From Gonocerus acuteangulatus (taxonomy: Eukaryota > Arthropoda > Insecta > Hemiptera > Coreidae), in assembly GCA_946811695.1 (NCBI GenBank), contig OX328125.1:104070176-104134175 (forward strand): a stretch of 64,000 nt of DNA, written 5' to 3'. Below the pieces are notes generated by a model. The model worked only from the letters and a program-made list of their open reading frames with translations. It was not told the DNA's origin and made no database searches. The position numbers and the translations under genes are program-made. Shown here piece by piece: positions 10,541 through 22,439 of the stretch (position 1 is the first letter of the stretch; each line of letters starts with the position of its first letter).

Positions 10541-10710
10541 GACAATGGACAATGTGCCTGACAATGTTTGTTCCGGACTGGACAATGGACAATGTGCCTG
10601 ACAATGTTTGTTCCGGACTGGACAATGGACAATGGGCCTGACAATGTTTGTTCCGGACTGGACAATGGACAATGGGCCTGACAATGTTTGTTCCGGACTG
10701 GACAATGGAT
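10541..10710 (+). repeat. 40-bp tandem repeat, 4.25 copies
   Basis: Units of 40 bp start at 10541, 10581, 10621, 10661 and (partial) 10701: GACAATGGACAATG(T/G)GCCTG then ACAATGTTTGTTCCGGACTG. The first two units have T and the next two G at the variable position. Long minus-strand frames are open in all three phases because 40 is not a multiple of 3 and the unit lacks stops; they are not genes. Confidence 0.95.
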
Positions 10711-11269
10711 TCCCACAGTTTGCCCCATAACAAATGAGTAATCCTTAATTTCTTTAAACGAGGTATTTGAAAGTAACAAAAATCCATTTTATATTTTTTG
10801 ACAAAAGTCACTCGTTCAACCTATCCCTCTATAACCTTCCACTTCATTTGCAGAGGTTTAATCCTCACTAAATTTAAAAGTTTTCCTGTAAGCACTGAAT
10901 CTGCAGTCCGTTAGGGGGCTGAAGAAAAAAATCGCGAGTAACCTCTGATTAATATAGAAAAACAAAAATGCGTTATTGGACGCCCAAAAAGTATCGTTTT
11001 CCAATAGGTTTAGTGAAACAATACTGTTATCTTAAAGAAAAGTTTGTCTATTTTATGGTGGCATAATTAGAATTTGACTATCTTGAACAATTGTTGAGAA
11101 ATTTTTACTTATTCAATTTTAAAATTGTACCGTTTAAAAAACAGAAAATTGGGCATAGTTCCTTTTTCCTTCGGAATCGGACCATACCTAAAATGGAATT
11201 TTTTGTTGGAAAGTATATCTATCCAAAATCACCTCCTGGAGTTTGGCTTCCAAGACCTGAATCACACTG

Positions 11270-11275
<6 letters not shown>
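10711..11275 (-). repeat. Dispersed repeat family D, copy 1
   Basis: Inverted match to 35010-35610: ATTCCCACAGTTTGCC, CACTTCATTTGCAGAGGTTT, GTCCGTTAGGGGGCTGAAG, CGTTATTGGACG, then GGAATCGGACCATACC and CCAAGACCTGAATCACACTG before a (TA)n tract (11276-11326). No coding frame. Terminal structure is unclear. Confidence 0.7.

Positions 11276-11326
<51 letters not shown>
11276..11326. repeat. (TA)n microsatellite
   Basis: TA tract at the end of family D, about 120 bp from host exon C. The copy at 35 kb likewise abuts a (TA)n/(CA)n tract. Confidence 0.95.
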
Positions 11327-11329
<3 letters not shown>

Positions 11330-11443
11330 AAACACTTGCTTGATAATTGTATGGAATTGCGTAGTGGATGTTTTTTGCATACAATCCGCTGAAAGCAAAT
11401 TAAATTGAATGCTTTAATTATAATAATTATAATTGAAACGAAC

Positions 11444-11532
11444 CTTGCGTGCAACCTGCCTATGTCTCCTCTGGAACTGACAGCACAAACCTCTATGGAT
11501 GTCACACTCACTGCTCATGGTACACTCTTCGC
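11444..11532 (-). CDS. Host gene internal exon C, cysteine-rich with dibasic sites
   Basis: Minus-strand block of 89 bp bounded by acceptor TTGTTTCCAG and donor AAG|GTTCG. After completing the serine codon it encodes 29 codons: EECTMSSECDIHRGLCC then QFQRRHRQVARK. Four cysteines and the basic RR/RK doublets suit a processed secreted precursor. It ends in phase 0, so at least one more exon is expected at lower coordinates. I associate the GLCCQ-QRRHRQ signature with insect precursors annotated as prohormone-3, from memory only. The open frame continues by chance into the neighbouring intron and (TA)n tract, which is not coding. Confidence 0.72.
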
Positions 11533-13832
11533 CTGGAAACAACAATAACTATATTATTAATATGTAAGTTGTAGTGAGGGTGGGGAAAAATCAATGGATT
11601 CTTGAAGAATTTGGCAGGAGTTCAAACCAAACTATTATTAAATAAGCTTATATTACAACATTAATATTTATCCTAACATTCCAAATAATAATAATAAAAC
11701 AGCCATAACCGGACACGCCAATAATAATAATAAGGGAACGGCGTTTATTTTTTCTGATTCTTAAATCGTAATGTTTCATGAAATTCTGCACATTTTAAGT
11801 GATTTTAAAGCATTAAAACAGGTTTTTATTTTACATGTTTCATCAAAAATCCATATTTTATTTATGTTTTGATATTCTTCTTATTTTTTAACGGAAAAAT
11901 TAGAGGGGAAACCAAGAAAGAAAATAACGCTTTACCCATTGAGTCTAGATCAATATGTATTTTCTAATTGCAAGAAGCAAAGGTGGCTGGCAGCCATGCT
12001 TCCCCGGCGCTAATGGTATAGGAGCAGATACGTTGTAAAAAACTATATAACAAATTATTAACAATTGTATTATTCCTTTAATCTACTCTCTAAAACAAAT
12101 GAACTAGTGAAAGAATCATGCCGATATTATTTTCCAAATTCGAGTTATAAAATAATGAATTTTCAGCCTATTTTATTTTATTTCTCAGCCCCTAAAATTG
12201 GACGAAACGCTCGGACACGTGCCGACTATTTTTCCATGCAAAATCACCAGAAAATAATGAGCCTGATCGGTGACCCCACCACTGACTCCCCTTATAAGAT
12301 CAGACCGGCATCATTGCACGTTAGACAATTAAAAAATGCATTTTGTTACAAACAATTTCCCAAAATAATGTTCATCTGTAGAAATTTTCAACTTCTTTTT
12401 TTTCCCCCTTTTAAAATGCCTTCCTAATTTTTATTTTTGCTTTATTTTTCAATATGTTATAGACTTTTAGTCATTTTTTTCTTTCCATTTGTAATCACCA
12501 TTGATCATTAAGCTCGTAATAATTATTTATGCTTTTTTTTCAATATTTTATAGTTTTTTAGGTATTTTTTTACTAATTTTTTTTTCAATTTTTTATTACA
12601 AATTTCAGTTTTTATCGTTTAATATACATGTACATATTTCGAATTTGAATTTACATAAGCATCCGTTCCCTAGTAATAATCATAAACTCCTTTTGAATCA
12701 ACCTTTAATTCTTGATAATGATAAACATTTCCAAAAATACGGATTAAAAAAGAATCAATTTATATTAACTTTTATAAAGATTTGACCGTTAATTACAAAA
12801 CTGACAGTATAAATATTGGTCAAAATTATAATTCTATTATCAAAATATTAAAACTTTAGTTTTCTGTTATAATATACAGGTTATGTTGCCACACTCGCAG
12901 GCTTCAGTGTGAATTAATCCACACATCATTGTAAAATTATTTCTCCTTTTTCTATTTTAATTTTAATGTTACAACTATAATTCTTAAACCGTTTCAAAAG
13001 GATATTAACCGGATTTTATGTTTAAGTCTGATAAACTAATATGTATGGACCCAACATGAAATTTAAAATCACATAAGACTTTAACACATAACATAATATA
13101 AGCTACTCAATATATTGTATTTTATAGGAGATGTTTCCTCCATATTTTTCAGGTTTTTTTTTTTTAATATTTTATTTTAATTATTTAGGTGAATGATGAT
13201 GATCCTGAATGGGTTTGAAACGTCGACAATATAAACTATTAATTTAAACAATTTTGTGGGAGCAACTCCTGTCACTTTCTTCAAAACTTTATATTATTAT
13301 GATATGAAATTTCTTCTTGTGAGTTAAATTTGTTGAAAAACCTTAAGTAGTCCTATAGCCTTGCTAACATATTTCTATAGAAGCTGAAGATTGGTTGAAA
13401 TAGATAAATAAATATAGAGATATATTACTATTTATCGGAAGAGTAACGGAGAGAGGAGAATGTGTGGGGAAAATGTAAGCCATTATTCAATGCTGCCCCA
13501 CCGACCTCGAACCTTTCCAGAATTGGATTTGGTCCAATTCAGCCAGCGGAAATAGAGAGGAAGATGGCGATGTTTTATACCTGACAGACTGACTGGAGGA
13601 ATTTCTTATATATGGTAGGGTTCCTACTGAATATTAAACGTAGCCAAGATATTTGATTTAGGGATAGTCAAAGCTTATATCCACACATTTTAATATTGAC
13701 AAAAAAAAAAAAGGATGTAAAATTCTTTATGATATTTGCCCATCAAACGCTGGAAATAATTAAAAATAAAGAAATTATGGAAATTACTCGATTTATTTAA
13801 TCTACTCATTACCATGAATATGCTTATAATTA
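11533..13832. other. Start of the large intron: AT-rich, no gene seen
   Basis: Mostly very AT-rich, with AAT/ATT trinucleotide runs near 11685-11735. A less AT-rich block at 13440-13620 has competing short open frames on the plus strand but no convincing splice pair. At 13191-13235 there is a weak hammerhead-like match (ATGATGA...GAAACGTC, with the leading C lost). Confidence 0.45.
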
Positions 13833-14616
13833 TTAGGCCGGCCATACACATTCCGGTAAACCGGAGAGGCATACCTGCACAGGTGACCTGCGCAGGTATA
13901 CCGGAGCGTTAGTACCAGCTGCTTCCGGCATACCTGTGCAGGCGTAGCGACCTGTAAAGGTGGTGGGAGAAGAATCAAAATTCAATTATTTTTACCTGCG
14001 CGGGCGAGTAGACCTGCGCGTGTGTGAGTCATGCGTTAAACCTGCGCAGGCTTGAGGTTAGTTTTGGCGAATACTCTGAGTGGAAATTTTCGTGTTGTGC
14101 TTACTTCACTGTATACTCTCTACACTCGCGTGCCACTGGTCTTTTAGGTCTTTCTATATTGTTTACTAAGTTAAAGTCATCATGTCTGTCCGAAAACGGA
14201 ACAGAATTTTCGAGGAATTGAAATTTATAGGTAAGAACCCTGATTGTGGCTAAGATGATCCGAAGAATCAGAACGCAGTTCTTTCAATAATTTCGTATGA
14301 GTATAGTTCCTTCTGTTTCGAAGCCAGTTTTTACACCTCGTCCTGCATTTTCGTTTTTTTTTTTTTTTTTCTGTTTATAGCCACTAACATACCCACCAAA
14401 ACATTCACATCATCTTGTCGTCTCACCATTTCTAGACTTTAGAAATCCTTCACCCGTCCGGTTTACCGGAGCATGTGTGAGCTTTCGCCTGTACTGGTAT
14501 AGGCCGGCCACACACTATGAGGTAGACCGGACAGGTGCACCGGACAGGTCCACCCGTCCGGTCTACCTGTGACCCACACTGTTCAGGTGTACCGGACAGG
14601 TTTGTCAGTCTTCAAC

Positions 14617-14958
14617 ATGGATCCTCTAGGAGATGATCTACTTTACCTCTCTCTATTTGCAGTAATATTTGAGACACGTAAAAACAAACGAAAAAAACGC
14701 AAACAATGGCGTAAGGAATGGTTGCAGAGAAGAAATAAATTCACCCATATCAATCTGCTGAACGAATTAAGAGATTGATCAACAGATTATCGCAATTATC
14801 TGCGCATGAACGAATCAGTTTACAACGAGTTATTGTCACTTGTATCTCCTTTTATTAAGAAGAAATATACACAAATGAGGGCCGCTATATCTCCACACGA
14901 AAAACTAACAGCTACTTTGAGAATCTTGAGGAGTCAATTTTCCTCTACTCCTTTGGAA
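14617..14958 (+). pseudogene. Harbinger transposase N-terminal remnant
   Basis: From ATG 14617 the frame reads MDPLGDDLLYLSLF, then RKQWRKEWLQRRNKF and LLNELRD before an in-frame TGA (14776-14778). The same frame continues with DYRNYLRMNESVYNELLSLV, SPFIKKKYTQMRAAISP and EKLTATLRIL. The W-x-REWL-x-RR, YLRM and MR-AI-P-EKL order is the N-terminus of HARBI1-like DDE transposases. The catalytic domain is absent, so the gene is dead. Confidence 0.75.
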
Positions 14959-15166
14959 TATTAGATCGAAAACTATTAATTTTACTTTTAGCCATACTCT
15001 CGTTTGCATTTGGATATATTTTCTGCAGTTTGCATACTAATTTGCGATATGCAGCGTCCCTTTTATTTCTATTGTGAAAATCATCGTCTTTTATTTTCCA
15101 TAAACATGGTTCATTTTTATAAATTTCGATGAAATCACAAAGAACTTCGTTAATTTTATGAGACAT
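14945..15166 (-). pseudogene. MADF-domain DNA-binding protein of the inner Harbinger
   Basis: Minus-strand frame from MSHKINEVLCDFIEIYKNEP, through CLWKIKDDDFHNRNKR and AYRKLVCKLQKIYPN, to SKINSFRSNIPKE. The pattern L-FIE-Y-P-LW-----Y-N---R--A is the MADF/MYB-SANT-like domain of the second protein of PIF/Harbinger elements. An upstream in-frame ATG at 15226 adds a hydrophobic stretch and is less likely. Truncated by the internal deletion. Confidence 0.7.
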
Positions 15167-15507
15167 TTTACACTGATTCCATAAATAAATACATAAAAAA
15201 GCCACAACGGTAAAACAAATCAACACAAATCAGAGTTGCAGAAAACTGAGACCTCATCAGGTACACCTGACAACCCCCACACATGAGGTCTACTCGCCTG
15301 TGAGGTGGAAATAATGGAATTTTCATCAGGTGTGAGGTCGCCAGAAAGGGTAGAGTGGGGGTAGTAAAGTTCCGCCACAGACTATGAGATAGACCGGACA
15401 GGTGCACCGGACGGGTGAACCTGTCCGGTCCACCTCATAGTGTGTGGCGGCCCATACTGGAGAGGAATACCCTTGCAGGTATACCGTAACGTATATGGCC
15501 GTCCTTA

Positions 15508-17201
15508 CGTTCATTTTTATAATGCAAACGTTTATCACAGTTCTGTATTTCAGGTACGATTACAAGTGTTAGCGTGCCTATCTCTGTCGGTCTGTGTGTC
15601 TGTTCACACTCTGTTATCTATTCCGATCTTGACGTAAGGGAATATTCACTTACTTTATAAGTTCTAGTACTTATAATAACCGAATCCCCAAGATGGATTT
15701 GCCAGTATCATATGCTTGGGGCTTACAGTTTTGTGATAAATTGTATTAAAATACATCCACTGTCACTTTTATATAGGAACATAAGCGTTCGGAATCGAAT
15801 GAAATCTCTTCCAAAACAATATGTCTAACCATATTTGAGGAAAGCAGTTGTAGAATACTGCTCTAACATTGATTTTTCATTTTGATAATAGATCGGATCA
15901 CAAAACACCCTTTTGTTGACCAGTTTCTCATCGAGTAAAAATCTCACAATTTTTAGGGAAAAGTCCAAAAATATTTTATTTCTGAAAAATTGGTATTATC
16001 AAGGAACTCTCATGTGTATGAATTTCTTTTAAAAGAATATTCTTATTTGCAAATATGTACCATAAAGTGGGCACATTTAGGTGGTGAAGATATCTGTAAT
16101 GAACGGCAATTGTCCTTAGTTTATTTGGTCTAAAAAAAAAGCGGTACTTAGCTATCCTCACCGAATAGTTTTACCTAAAAGTACATGTTTTGTTATTGCA
16201 TTCCTATATATTTTATCGCTGTACTCGGCCATATGTTTGAAGAGCATAGTAAAATAAAGATGTCAGTTAGCGATCCGATTATTTTATGAAAAACGACTTT
16301 ACCATTATTTTTGTCTGCACAGAGTTGTTAAACATTTTGTACTAGCAAGTAACTGAACCTTAAACAGCGAGATCCATCGACTATCTCGTGTGAAACTGTT
16401 AAATTTTTTCCTTATACTACGCGAAAATTTTAAGAATGGGGAATACATAGAGAACAGTTAACATGTGTAATTGGTTGTTAATTTATTGGACTCAGCACTC
16501 AAAAATACTTTTTGAATTATACATATCTATACCTATTGAGTAGAATATGACTTTTTTAAATTGAATACTTGCTGTTTTTCAGGTTTTTCTTAATATAAAA
16601 CCTGTTTATCTTCCAATATGATTATTCTATCGAATTGCTAGTCGTCTCATTCGACTCAGCACAAAAAAAATACTTGTAAATGATATCGAAAACGGAAAGA
16701 TTCAGGTACCTAGAGATTTTTTTACCCAAAATCGAGTGTTTGGCCCCACTGTCCCACAGAAAAAAGTTTTGCTTTCCGCCTCGATTTGTCTAAAAGCAAT
16801 CCTCTTCTTGGGATAAACTAAAATAATGTGTTCCTGAAAGAGCTTCCAGAAGAACGATTTACAAATAACATTCACTTACAGAGAGTAAATACCAAAGATA
16901 AATATTTTGCTTTGGCCGGTAAATAAGATAGAGCTTACGTTTGATTTCGACGTAATTATGTATTCTGTGTTAAATGTCAACACTTGATAAACGGTTTGCT
17001 CAGCTGATTACTGACACATTAGTTCAACACTGTCACCAGGGATAATCTCCTAGGATTTGCAATATTGATTCAAGTACAACATCCATCGCCCACCAACAGG
17101 ATTAACTGTTTAACCGTGCACTCAACATGCGACTTACTCCAGATGGAACAAATATTTATGTAGGATTTCGCGATTTGGTCCTGGCAGTGGTGGATTATTG
17201 A
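15508..17201. other. Intronic AT-rich sequence, no gene seen
   Basis: No coding frame with credible splice sites, no SINE boxes and no inverted termini that I can support. Confidence 0.4.
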
Positions 17202-17202
17202 G

Positions 17203-18785
17203 CAGGCCATTCACGTTCCGACTTGCAGTACGACTTAGCAGGACTACTAGTTGGATAGTCGACTCCACTCATGCTCCGACTTGCCGTCCAACTTTAGTCC
17301 TAGTCTGTTTTCAGGACTGTTTACGTTGCTCACGATCCGAAAAATGTATCGAGTGCAGACCGAAGTTGCCCGAAGGGTAAGCGCTGACTGAGGTAAGTTG
17401 GACGACTTTGATCTGACTTCCCTACCCACTCTCCAACTCCTTCTTCCCTCTAAATGTTCCGATTCGTCCAACTAGACTTCCAACAAGCCCATTCACGATC
17501 TTACTTACTTCACGGAGAAAAAAACAGGCTGCTCGCATCTACTTTCAGGCTGCCCGCAGCCTGATAACTGTGACTCAGTGCCAGTATTTTGAAATAGGAC
17601 ATTTTAGTTTAAAATAGGATTCCACATATTTTAGCCTAAAATAGGATTCCACTAGTTAGAGTGCCCGCATTTTATAATAGAGTGCTGGAATGCCAATTCT
17701 GCATCCTATAGTTTGCTTCCTGTATCCTATCCCTATAGGCTGCTAGCATCCTATATGGATGGGTTACATTGACCCCATCCATATAGGATGCTTTATTTGG
17801 GTGTAATTTACATATACACTTCTTAACAAGTAGATATTTACAAGTAGGTATGAGGTATACACTTTTTAACACATATAGATATTTACAAGTATTAGGTATT
17901 AGGTACAATGTACTTATGAACAATATTGAACAAGTAGGTCTAGAAATAAAATATTTTTTTTGTTTTCATGACAATTATAGCCGCATTCATAAAGCCGAAG
18001 ACAGTTGATTTCAGCATCTGTTCAAACAGAAACAAAAATAAATTTTTATTAATAACAAAAGAAAAGTTGTTGTTGTATTTTATACAATTAAAAAGAAAGA
18101 TAAATAGGAATTTTTTCTAGTTTAAAATGTCGCAGTAAATTCAAAGCTGCCAGGGAATTACAAAATAAATATAAAATAAGGTTTTTTTTGATCATATCCA
18201 TAGAAAAAAACCTTATTTTATATTTATTTTGTAATTCCCTGGCAGCTTTGAATTTACTGCGACATTTTAAATTAGAAAAATGCCTATTTATGTTTCTTTT
18301 TAATTATATAAAACACAAAAACAACATTTTTTTTTTTTTATTAATAAAAATTTCTTTTTGTTTCTGTTTGAACAGATGCTGAAATCAACTGTCTTCGGCT
18401 TTATGAATACGGCTATAAGTGTCATGAAAACAAAAACAATATTTTATGTATATGTAAATTACACCCAAATAAAGTCTCATTATTATTACTCTGAATTTAC
18501 CTTTGTTCTTTTTTATCCACATAATAAAGTCATCTCTCTGTAGGCTGCTAGCATTCCAGCACCCTATTATAAAGTGCGGGCACTCTAACTAGTGGAATCC
18601 TATTTTAGGTTGAAATATGTGGAATCCTATTTTAGACTAAAATGTCCTATTTCAAAATACTGGCACTGAGTCACAGTTTTCAGGCTGCCGGCAGGCTGTT
18701 TTTTTTCTCAGTGTTAGTACGACTTGTGGTCCAACTTCCGAAATTGGACCACAAGTTGTACTGCAATTCGAAACGTGAATGACCT
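17203..18785. mobile_element. Large inverted-repeat element with nested hairpins
   Basis: Outer ends are inverted copies (AGGCCATTCACGTTCCGACT at 17203; the complement of AGGTCATTCACGTTTCGAAT at 18785). Inside, 17511-18190 and about 18200-18716 are long inverted arms. They share GATTTCAGCATCTGTTCAAA, CTGCCAGGGAATTACAAAAT and CACTAGTTAGAGTGCCCGCA-type segments and meet at a short loop near 18195. The left arm has an extra small hairpin (17735-17800, around CATCCATATAGGATGC). No transposase frame; a non-autonomous DNA element or foldback. Confidence 0.75.
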
Positions 18786-19220
18786 ACCTCAAATTCTACT
18801 CTCAAAATGTATAATTAATAGGGGATTAAAAACATATTTCTGTAATTTTTTTTTTTAAATGTACTCATTAAGAAGACTTAGATTTTGACATATAGTACTT
18901 TCTCTTACTGAAGTAATACCAAAACAAGACATATCACTGTGTACAGAATACAATACGACATCATCAGTGAAACACATAAGTGTTAATAATGGTCCGCATA
19001 AGTCACCCACATACACCACCCGACAAATTTTACGCAATACGAAGTCTTAGGAACACATAAAGAAGACGTCTTTCACCGATTGAAATTGCCCCATCGAAAA
19101 TTGCTCCAGAATCATTATTCTTCAACTGACCCTTTCTTCCAATCTTCTTATTTTCGTGGTAGGCGGAAGGTCAATTAATAAAAACTTCACCATACAGTAT
19201 CACCAACTTTATTCCGTCCC

Positions 19221-19254
19221 TACATGTTTCACACCTTTTTTGGTGCCTCTTCAG
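19221..19254 (-). other. Hammerhead-ribozyme-like motif 4
   Basis: Minus strand CTGAAGA, G, GCACC/GGTGT stem around AAAAAA, GAAACATGTA. Mirror partner of 19420-19453. Confidence 0.5.
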
Positions 19255-19419
19255 GGGAAAACTTACATATACAAAACTTACAGCCTCAATCTGAGGAGGA
19301 CAACCTTCCACCAGTACGGCCACGTCTAGAATGTTCTAGAAATTCTAGACGTGGCCGTACTGGTGGAAGGTTGTCCTCCTCAGATTGAGGCTGTAAATTT
19401 TGTATATTTAAGTTTTCCC

Positions 19420-19453
19420 CTGAAGAGGCACCAAAAAAGGTGTGAAACATGTA
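19420..19453 (+). other. Hammerhead-ribozyme-like motif 5
   Basis: CTGAAGA-G-GCACC-AAAAAA-GGTGT-GAAACATGTA, with partial stem I pairing between GTTTTCCC before and GGACGGAAT after. Confidence 0.5.
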
Positions 19454-20224
19454 GGACGGAATAAAGTTGGTGATACTGTATGGTGAAGTTTTTATTAATT
19501 GACCTTCCGCCTACCACGAAAATAAGTTGCTTCAGAATCTTTTTTGTAGAGAATTTAGTAAGCATTCGAATGGTCTTTCTCCACTTACACGATTCCCATT
19601 CGTTTTCGAGATATTTACGACAAATAAACCAAGATCCGAAAACTTTAAATACTTACTTAACTCCAAATATAACCAAAATTTAAATATCATGGACGAATAT
19701 CAAACATGTAGAAAATATTTCAACTGATTTCAGCGATTCTAAGTACCACTTAGAAATAAGTTATAAACCATTTTTCTCCCACCAGTCAACAGTTTTTCAC
19801 CACCTGAAAAGAATTGGTCATATAAAAACCTGCATTATTTCTGCACCCACCCAATATAAACAATTAATCAAAAGAAAATAAACGATTTCTCGATAACCTT
19901 AATGATCTCTGAAGCGTTTGACGTGAAAGATATTCTCAAAACCACCTAACCTACTTGGTTCTCTGATTAGACCAGTAAGAAGATCCTGGTGAGTTTGACA
20001 AGGACACCAAACAGCTGTTTACTAAATCAGCTGATTATCTCTTAACACGTATTTATAAATAGATTAGGATCCTTAGTGATTAGATTACAAGGATTACAGG
20101 ATTCCAATCCGACAGGATAAATATTTACTTTATATCCTTTCCTAAGCTCTGATAACATCCAGGTTATCTCATAACAACTCTCGCCTTACACTTCTGACAT
20201 CTTCTTAAAGACATTATGCTAATG

Positions 20225-20826
20225 TGGTACTTACGTATTAGCGTGAAAGCAGGTTAAAGAGGCGGGTCTCGTTCAGAGATCTGGATCATGGATAACGCAT
20301 TTCTATTGGTCAATCACTATCAGAGATATCATCTATTGTGTTTATAGTAGCCATCTTGTTCCCTTTGTCTTTTTAACGCAATTCATTTGTGCTTTATTTA
20401 CCCTCGCAATTGTTGTTTTTTTTTTTGTTACGCGATTTCAGTCTGTGCGAGATAGCGACATCAGAATAGCTAGGATGAAAGCTACTTTTTCGAAGCGATG
20501 CCAAATTGTTTATCAGTCCATTATCCAGCGAAAAACCATCCTTGATCTATATTATCAACGAGTTGGATTGACTAGAGTTTAGATATAATCTTGAGCGAGC
20601 GTAGCGAGCGGAAACGCATAGCAATTATGCTATTAATATAAGTGCTACGCGTTTTCGCTAGCTAAAGGTTATATCAAAACTCTAGTTAACCTAAATCGTT
20701 GATAATCCCGTCGCCATATTGGCGAAATCTGATTTGACTCCTTGATCCAGATCTCTGACACGGTGTAGATCCAGTTCTCTGAGACCCGGCTCTTTAACCT
20801 GCTTTGACGCTAATACGTAAGTACCA
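20225..20826. mobile_element. MITE-like element with 37-bp terminal inverted repeats
   Basis: Left end TGGTACTTACGTATTAGCGT and onwards to CAGGTTAAAGAG is the inverse of CTCTTTAACCTGC...CTAATACGTAAGTACCA at the right end. A second nested inverted repeat occupies about 20551-20710 (TTATCAACGAGTTGGATTGA versus AACCTAAATCGTTGATAAT). I could not identify a target duplication, so the superfamily is open. Confidence 0.75.
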
Positions 20827-20865
20827 CTGGAATTCCTGTATTTTATATACTAAAATTATTGACTA

Positions 20866-20960
20866 AAAAATCGATTTTGTAGAGAATTTGGTAACCCTTC
20901 GGATGGTTATATCTACTCACCAAGATTTCCCAACTGTACCTTAGAAAATGTAAAAAATGT
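20866..20960 (+). repeat. Family A fragment
   Basis: Short piece with GATTTTGTAGAGAATTTGG and CACCAAGATTTCCCAACTG, directly after the MITE. Confidence 0.5.
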
Positions 20961-21228
20961 TCATGTCTCTTGTGGGGTAATTTCACTGACGGAGAAAACG
21001 AAAATTGAAATACAGAGAACTCGCGCACGAAACATGGCCCACATAGATGGAAATGAAACATAGTAAATCTGGTAGCACTCTAGAGAGAAACGAATAAAAT
21101 AAATGTACCTACATGGCAGTCCAGCCGGCATTTAAACTATGGCAGATCAAAAAGGATGGGAAAAAATGGATAAGGAATTGGAGATAAAATGAGAAGAAAG
21201 AAACAGCCAAGCCTCTATCATCCATCTG

Positions 21229-21573
21229 CAGGGCCGCCACATGGGGGGGGGGGACAACCGGGTACTGTTGTCCCCGGCCCGGGGATCTATATATTTTTTT
21301 TATGTACATAAACGACAAAACAAGTGCAGCCCCAGAATAGTATATTTCATTAGGAGTCGTAATAAAACTACAGTACCGAAAGTGACCTTTGCTGCACCGA
21401 TTGTCAGCTTTTATTCTCATTTCGCTCAAAGATCAAAATAATTTTAAAATGTACAAAATACTGTAGCAAAGTTCTAGAATTTTCAGTCTGGCTCTGAGAA
21501 GTGGGGGCCCGGCTCTGAGAAATGGGGGCACGTGATCTAGTCCCGGGCTCGGCTCTGAGATGTGGCGGCCCTG
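21229..21573. mobile_element. hAT-type MITE with 8-bp target duplication
   Basis: Terminal inverted repeats CAGGGCCGCCACAT and ATGTGGCGGCCCTG bound 345 bp. They are flanked by an identical 8-bp duplication TCCATCTG (21221-21228, 21574-21581), the length typical of hAT elements. The interior has a G-run and repeats of GGCTCTGAGA. No transposase. Confidence 0.9.
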
Positions 21574-21974
21574 TCCATCTGTCCGAAGTACTGTATTGTT
21601 GAGTCCGTGGTTGAGAGAAAACAGAAGGCAAAGCTCCTCATAGGATGCCGAAGAACAGGAATCCGCCAATTGTCAGAATTGGACCAAATGGAATAAGACG
21701 TCCTCACTCTACAATTCCACATGATATACTGCGCAGACTCACTCTCCCACAGACTAAGACGGAAGGCAAAAGCCAGCCAATCAGCGCTCTTTTCCTGTCT
21801 ATCACGTGATCAAACACGCCCCTTCTTCCTTTTCCATGAATTACGCGGGAATGGAAAATTCCACCCTCTCGGTATCTATTACGTCATATTGACTAACAAT
21901 ACCGAAGAAATGCGGGCGAATTACAACAAAAATGGAAACTAAATTACAAAAAAAAAAAAAAAATGGAACTAAAT

Positions 21975-22260
21975 TACCACAAAAATGGATTTTGTAGAGC
22001 ATTTGGTAAACCTTCGGATGGTTATACGTACTCACCAAGTTTTCCCTACCGCTTTTGAAATACCTAAGAAAATGTAAAAACTGTGCATGTCTCTTATTAC
22101 ATTTTTTTTCTCTAATACTTACTTACCTCCAAACGTAACCAAAATTTACATATCTTAGTATGACGAAGACCTAGAAAAGTTTCAACTAAATCCAACGTTC
22201 CTGAATACTCAAACCGAAAATTACTTCTCTGGAAAAAAGTTCCAGAAAACGCCTTAACCA
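21975..22260 (+). repeat. Family A fragment
   Basis: Core segment with TGGATTTTGTAGAGCATTTG, CACCAAGTTTTCCC and ACTTACCTCCAAACGTAACC. It stops before the (TA)n end. Confidence 0.6.
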
Positions 22261-22439
22261 ATTTGCTGCTGGTAACTAACATCTGTGCGCTGAGCCAGCG
22301 TGCCGCCAGCTCTAATAACACAAATCTGTTTGATTCTGAGCAATTACTGCTCTTGCATACTTGTGCGCCTCAGAACCGGCACCTAACGGTATCTAAATCA
22401 ATCAGTAGACTCTTAGTATTGCCAGTAAATAGTTTAGGC

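Larger units (their letters stand above)
14502..15453. mobile_element. PIF/Harbinger-like element (inner, deleted)
   Basis: Inverted termini GGCCGGCCACACACTATGAG at 14502 and the complement of GGGCCGCCACACACTATGAG at 15453, flanked by ATA on each side (14499-14501, 15454-15456). It encodes the start of a Harbinger transposase on the plus strand and a MADF-type DNA-binding protein on the minus strand. This is the convergent two-gene layout of PIF/Harbinger elements, but the middle of the transposase is deleted. Confidence 0.8.
13836..15504. mobile_element. PIF/Harbinger-like element (outer), host of a second one
   Basis: Termini GGCCGGCCATACACATTCCGG at 13836 and the inverse, ending GTATATGGCCGTCC at 15504, are flanked by TTA on both sides (13833-13835, 15505-15507), the usual Harbinger target duplication. 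Subterminal sequence is rich in CCTGCGCAGG-type palindromes. A short frame from ATG 14182 (MSVRKRNRIFEELKFI) ends at a GTAAG donor and looks like the 5' exon of an element-encoded DNA-binding protein. The element is split by the insertion at 14502-15453. Confidence 0.7.
19147..19526. mobile_element. 380-bp palindrome (foldback) with paired hammerhead-like motifs
   Basis: A near-perfect palindrome centred near 19336. CTTATTTTCGTGGTAGGCGG at the left end is the inverse of CCGCCTACCACGAAAATAAG at the right, and the arms differ only slightly along about 185 bp each. Each arm holds one hammerhead-like core. The internal ...TTATTAATTGACCTTCCG end resembles other members at 47365 and 53595. No coding. 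Confidence 0.85.
19035..19800 (+). repeat. Family A copy split by a foldback
   Basis: Family A core is seen on the left (ACCGATTGAAATTGCCCC) and again on the right (TTGTAGAGAATTTAGTAAGC, ACTCCAAATATAACC, CAGCGATTCTAAGTACC). The palindrome at 19147-19526 is inserted between them. Confidence 0.65.

Noticed and set aside
10487..10811. Three overlapping minus-strand frames with repeated CPVRNKHCQAHCPLSSPE-like peptides
   Set aside because: All three phases are open because the 40-bp unit lacks stops; phase changes each unit, so no protein is conserved.
13191..13235. Eighth hammerhead-like motif (ATGATGA...GAAACGTC)
   Set aside because: The first core base is changed and stem II is poor; without the flanking element features it may be chance.
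13440..13620. Coding exon in a less AT-rich block
   Set aside because: Two plus-strand phases are equally plausible, no convincing splice pair, and no recognised protein.
21229..21573. CpG-island promoter (G-rich stretch with GGGGGGGG and CCCGGGG)
   Set aside because: Explained by a hAT-type MITE with 8-bp target duplication.
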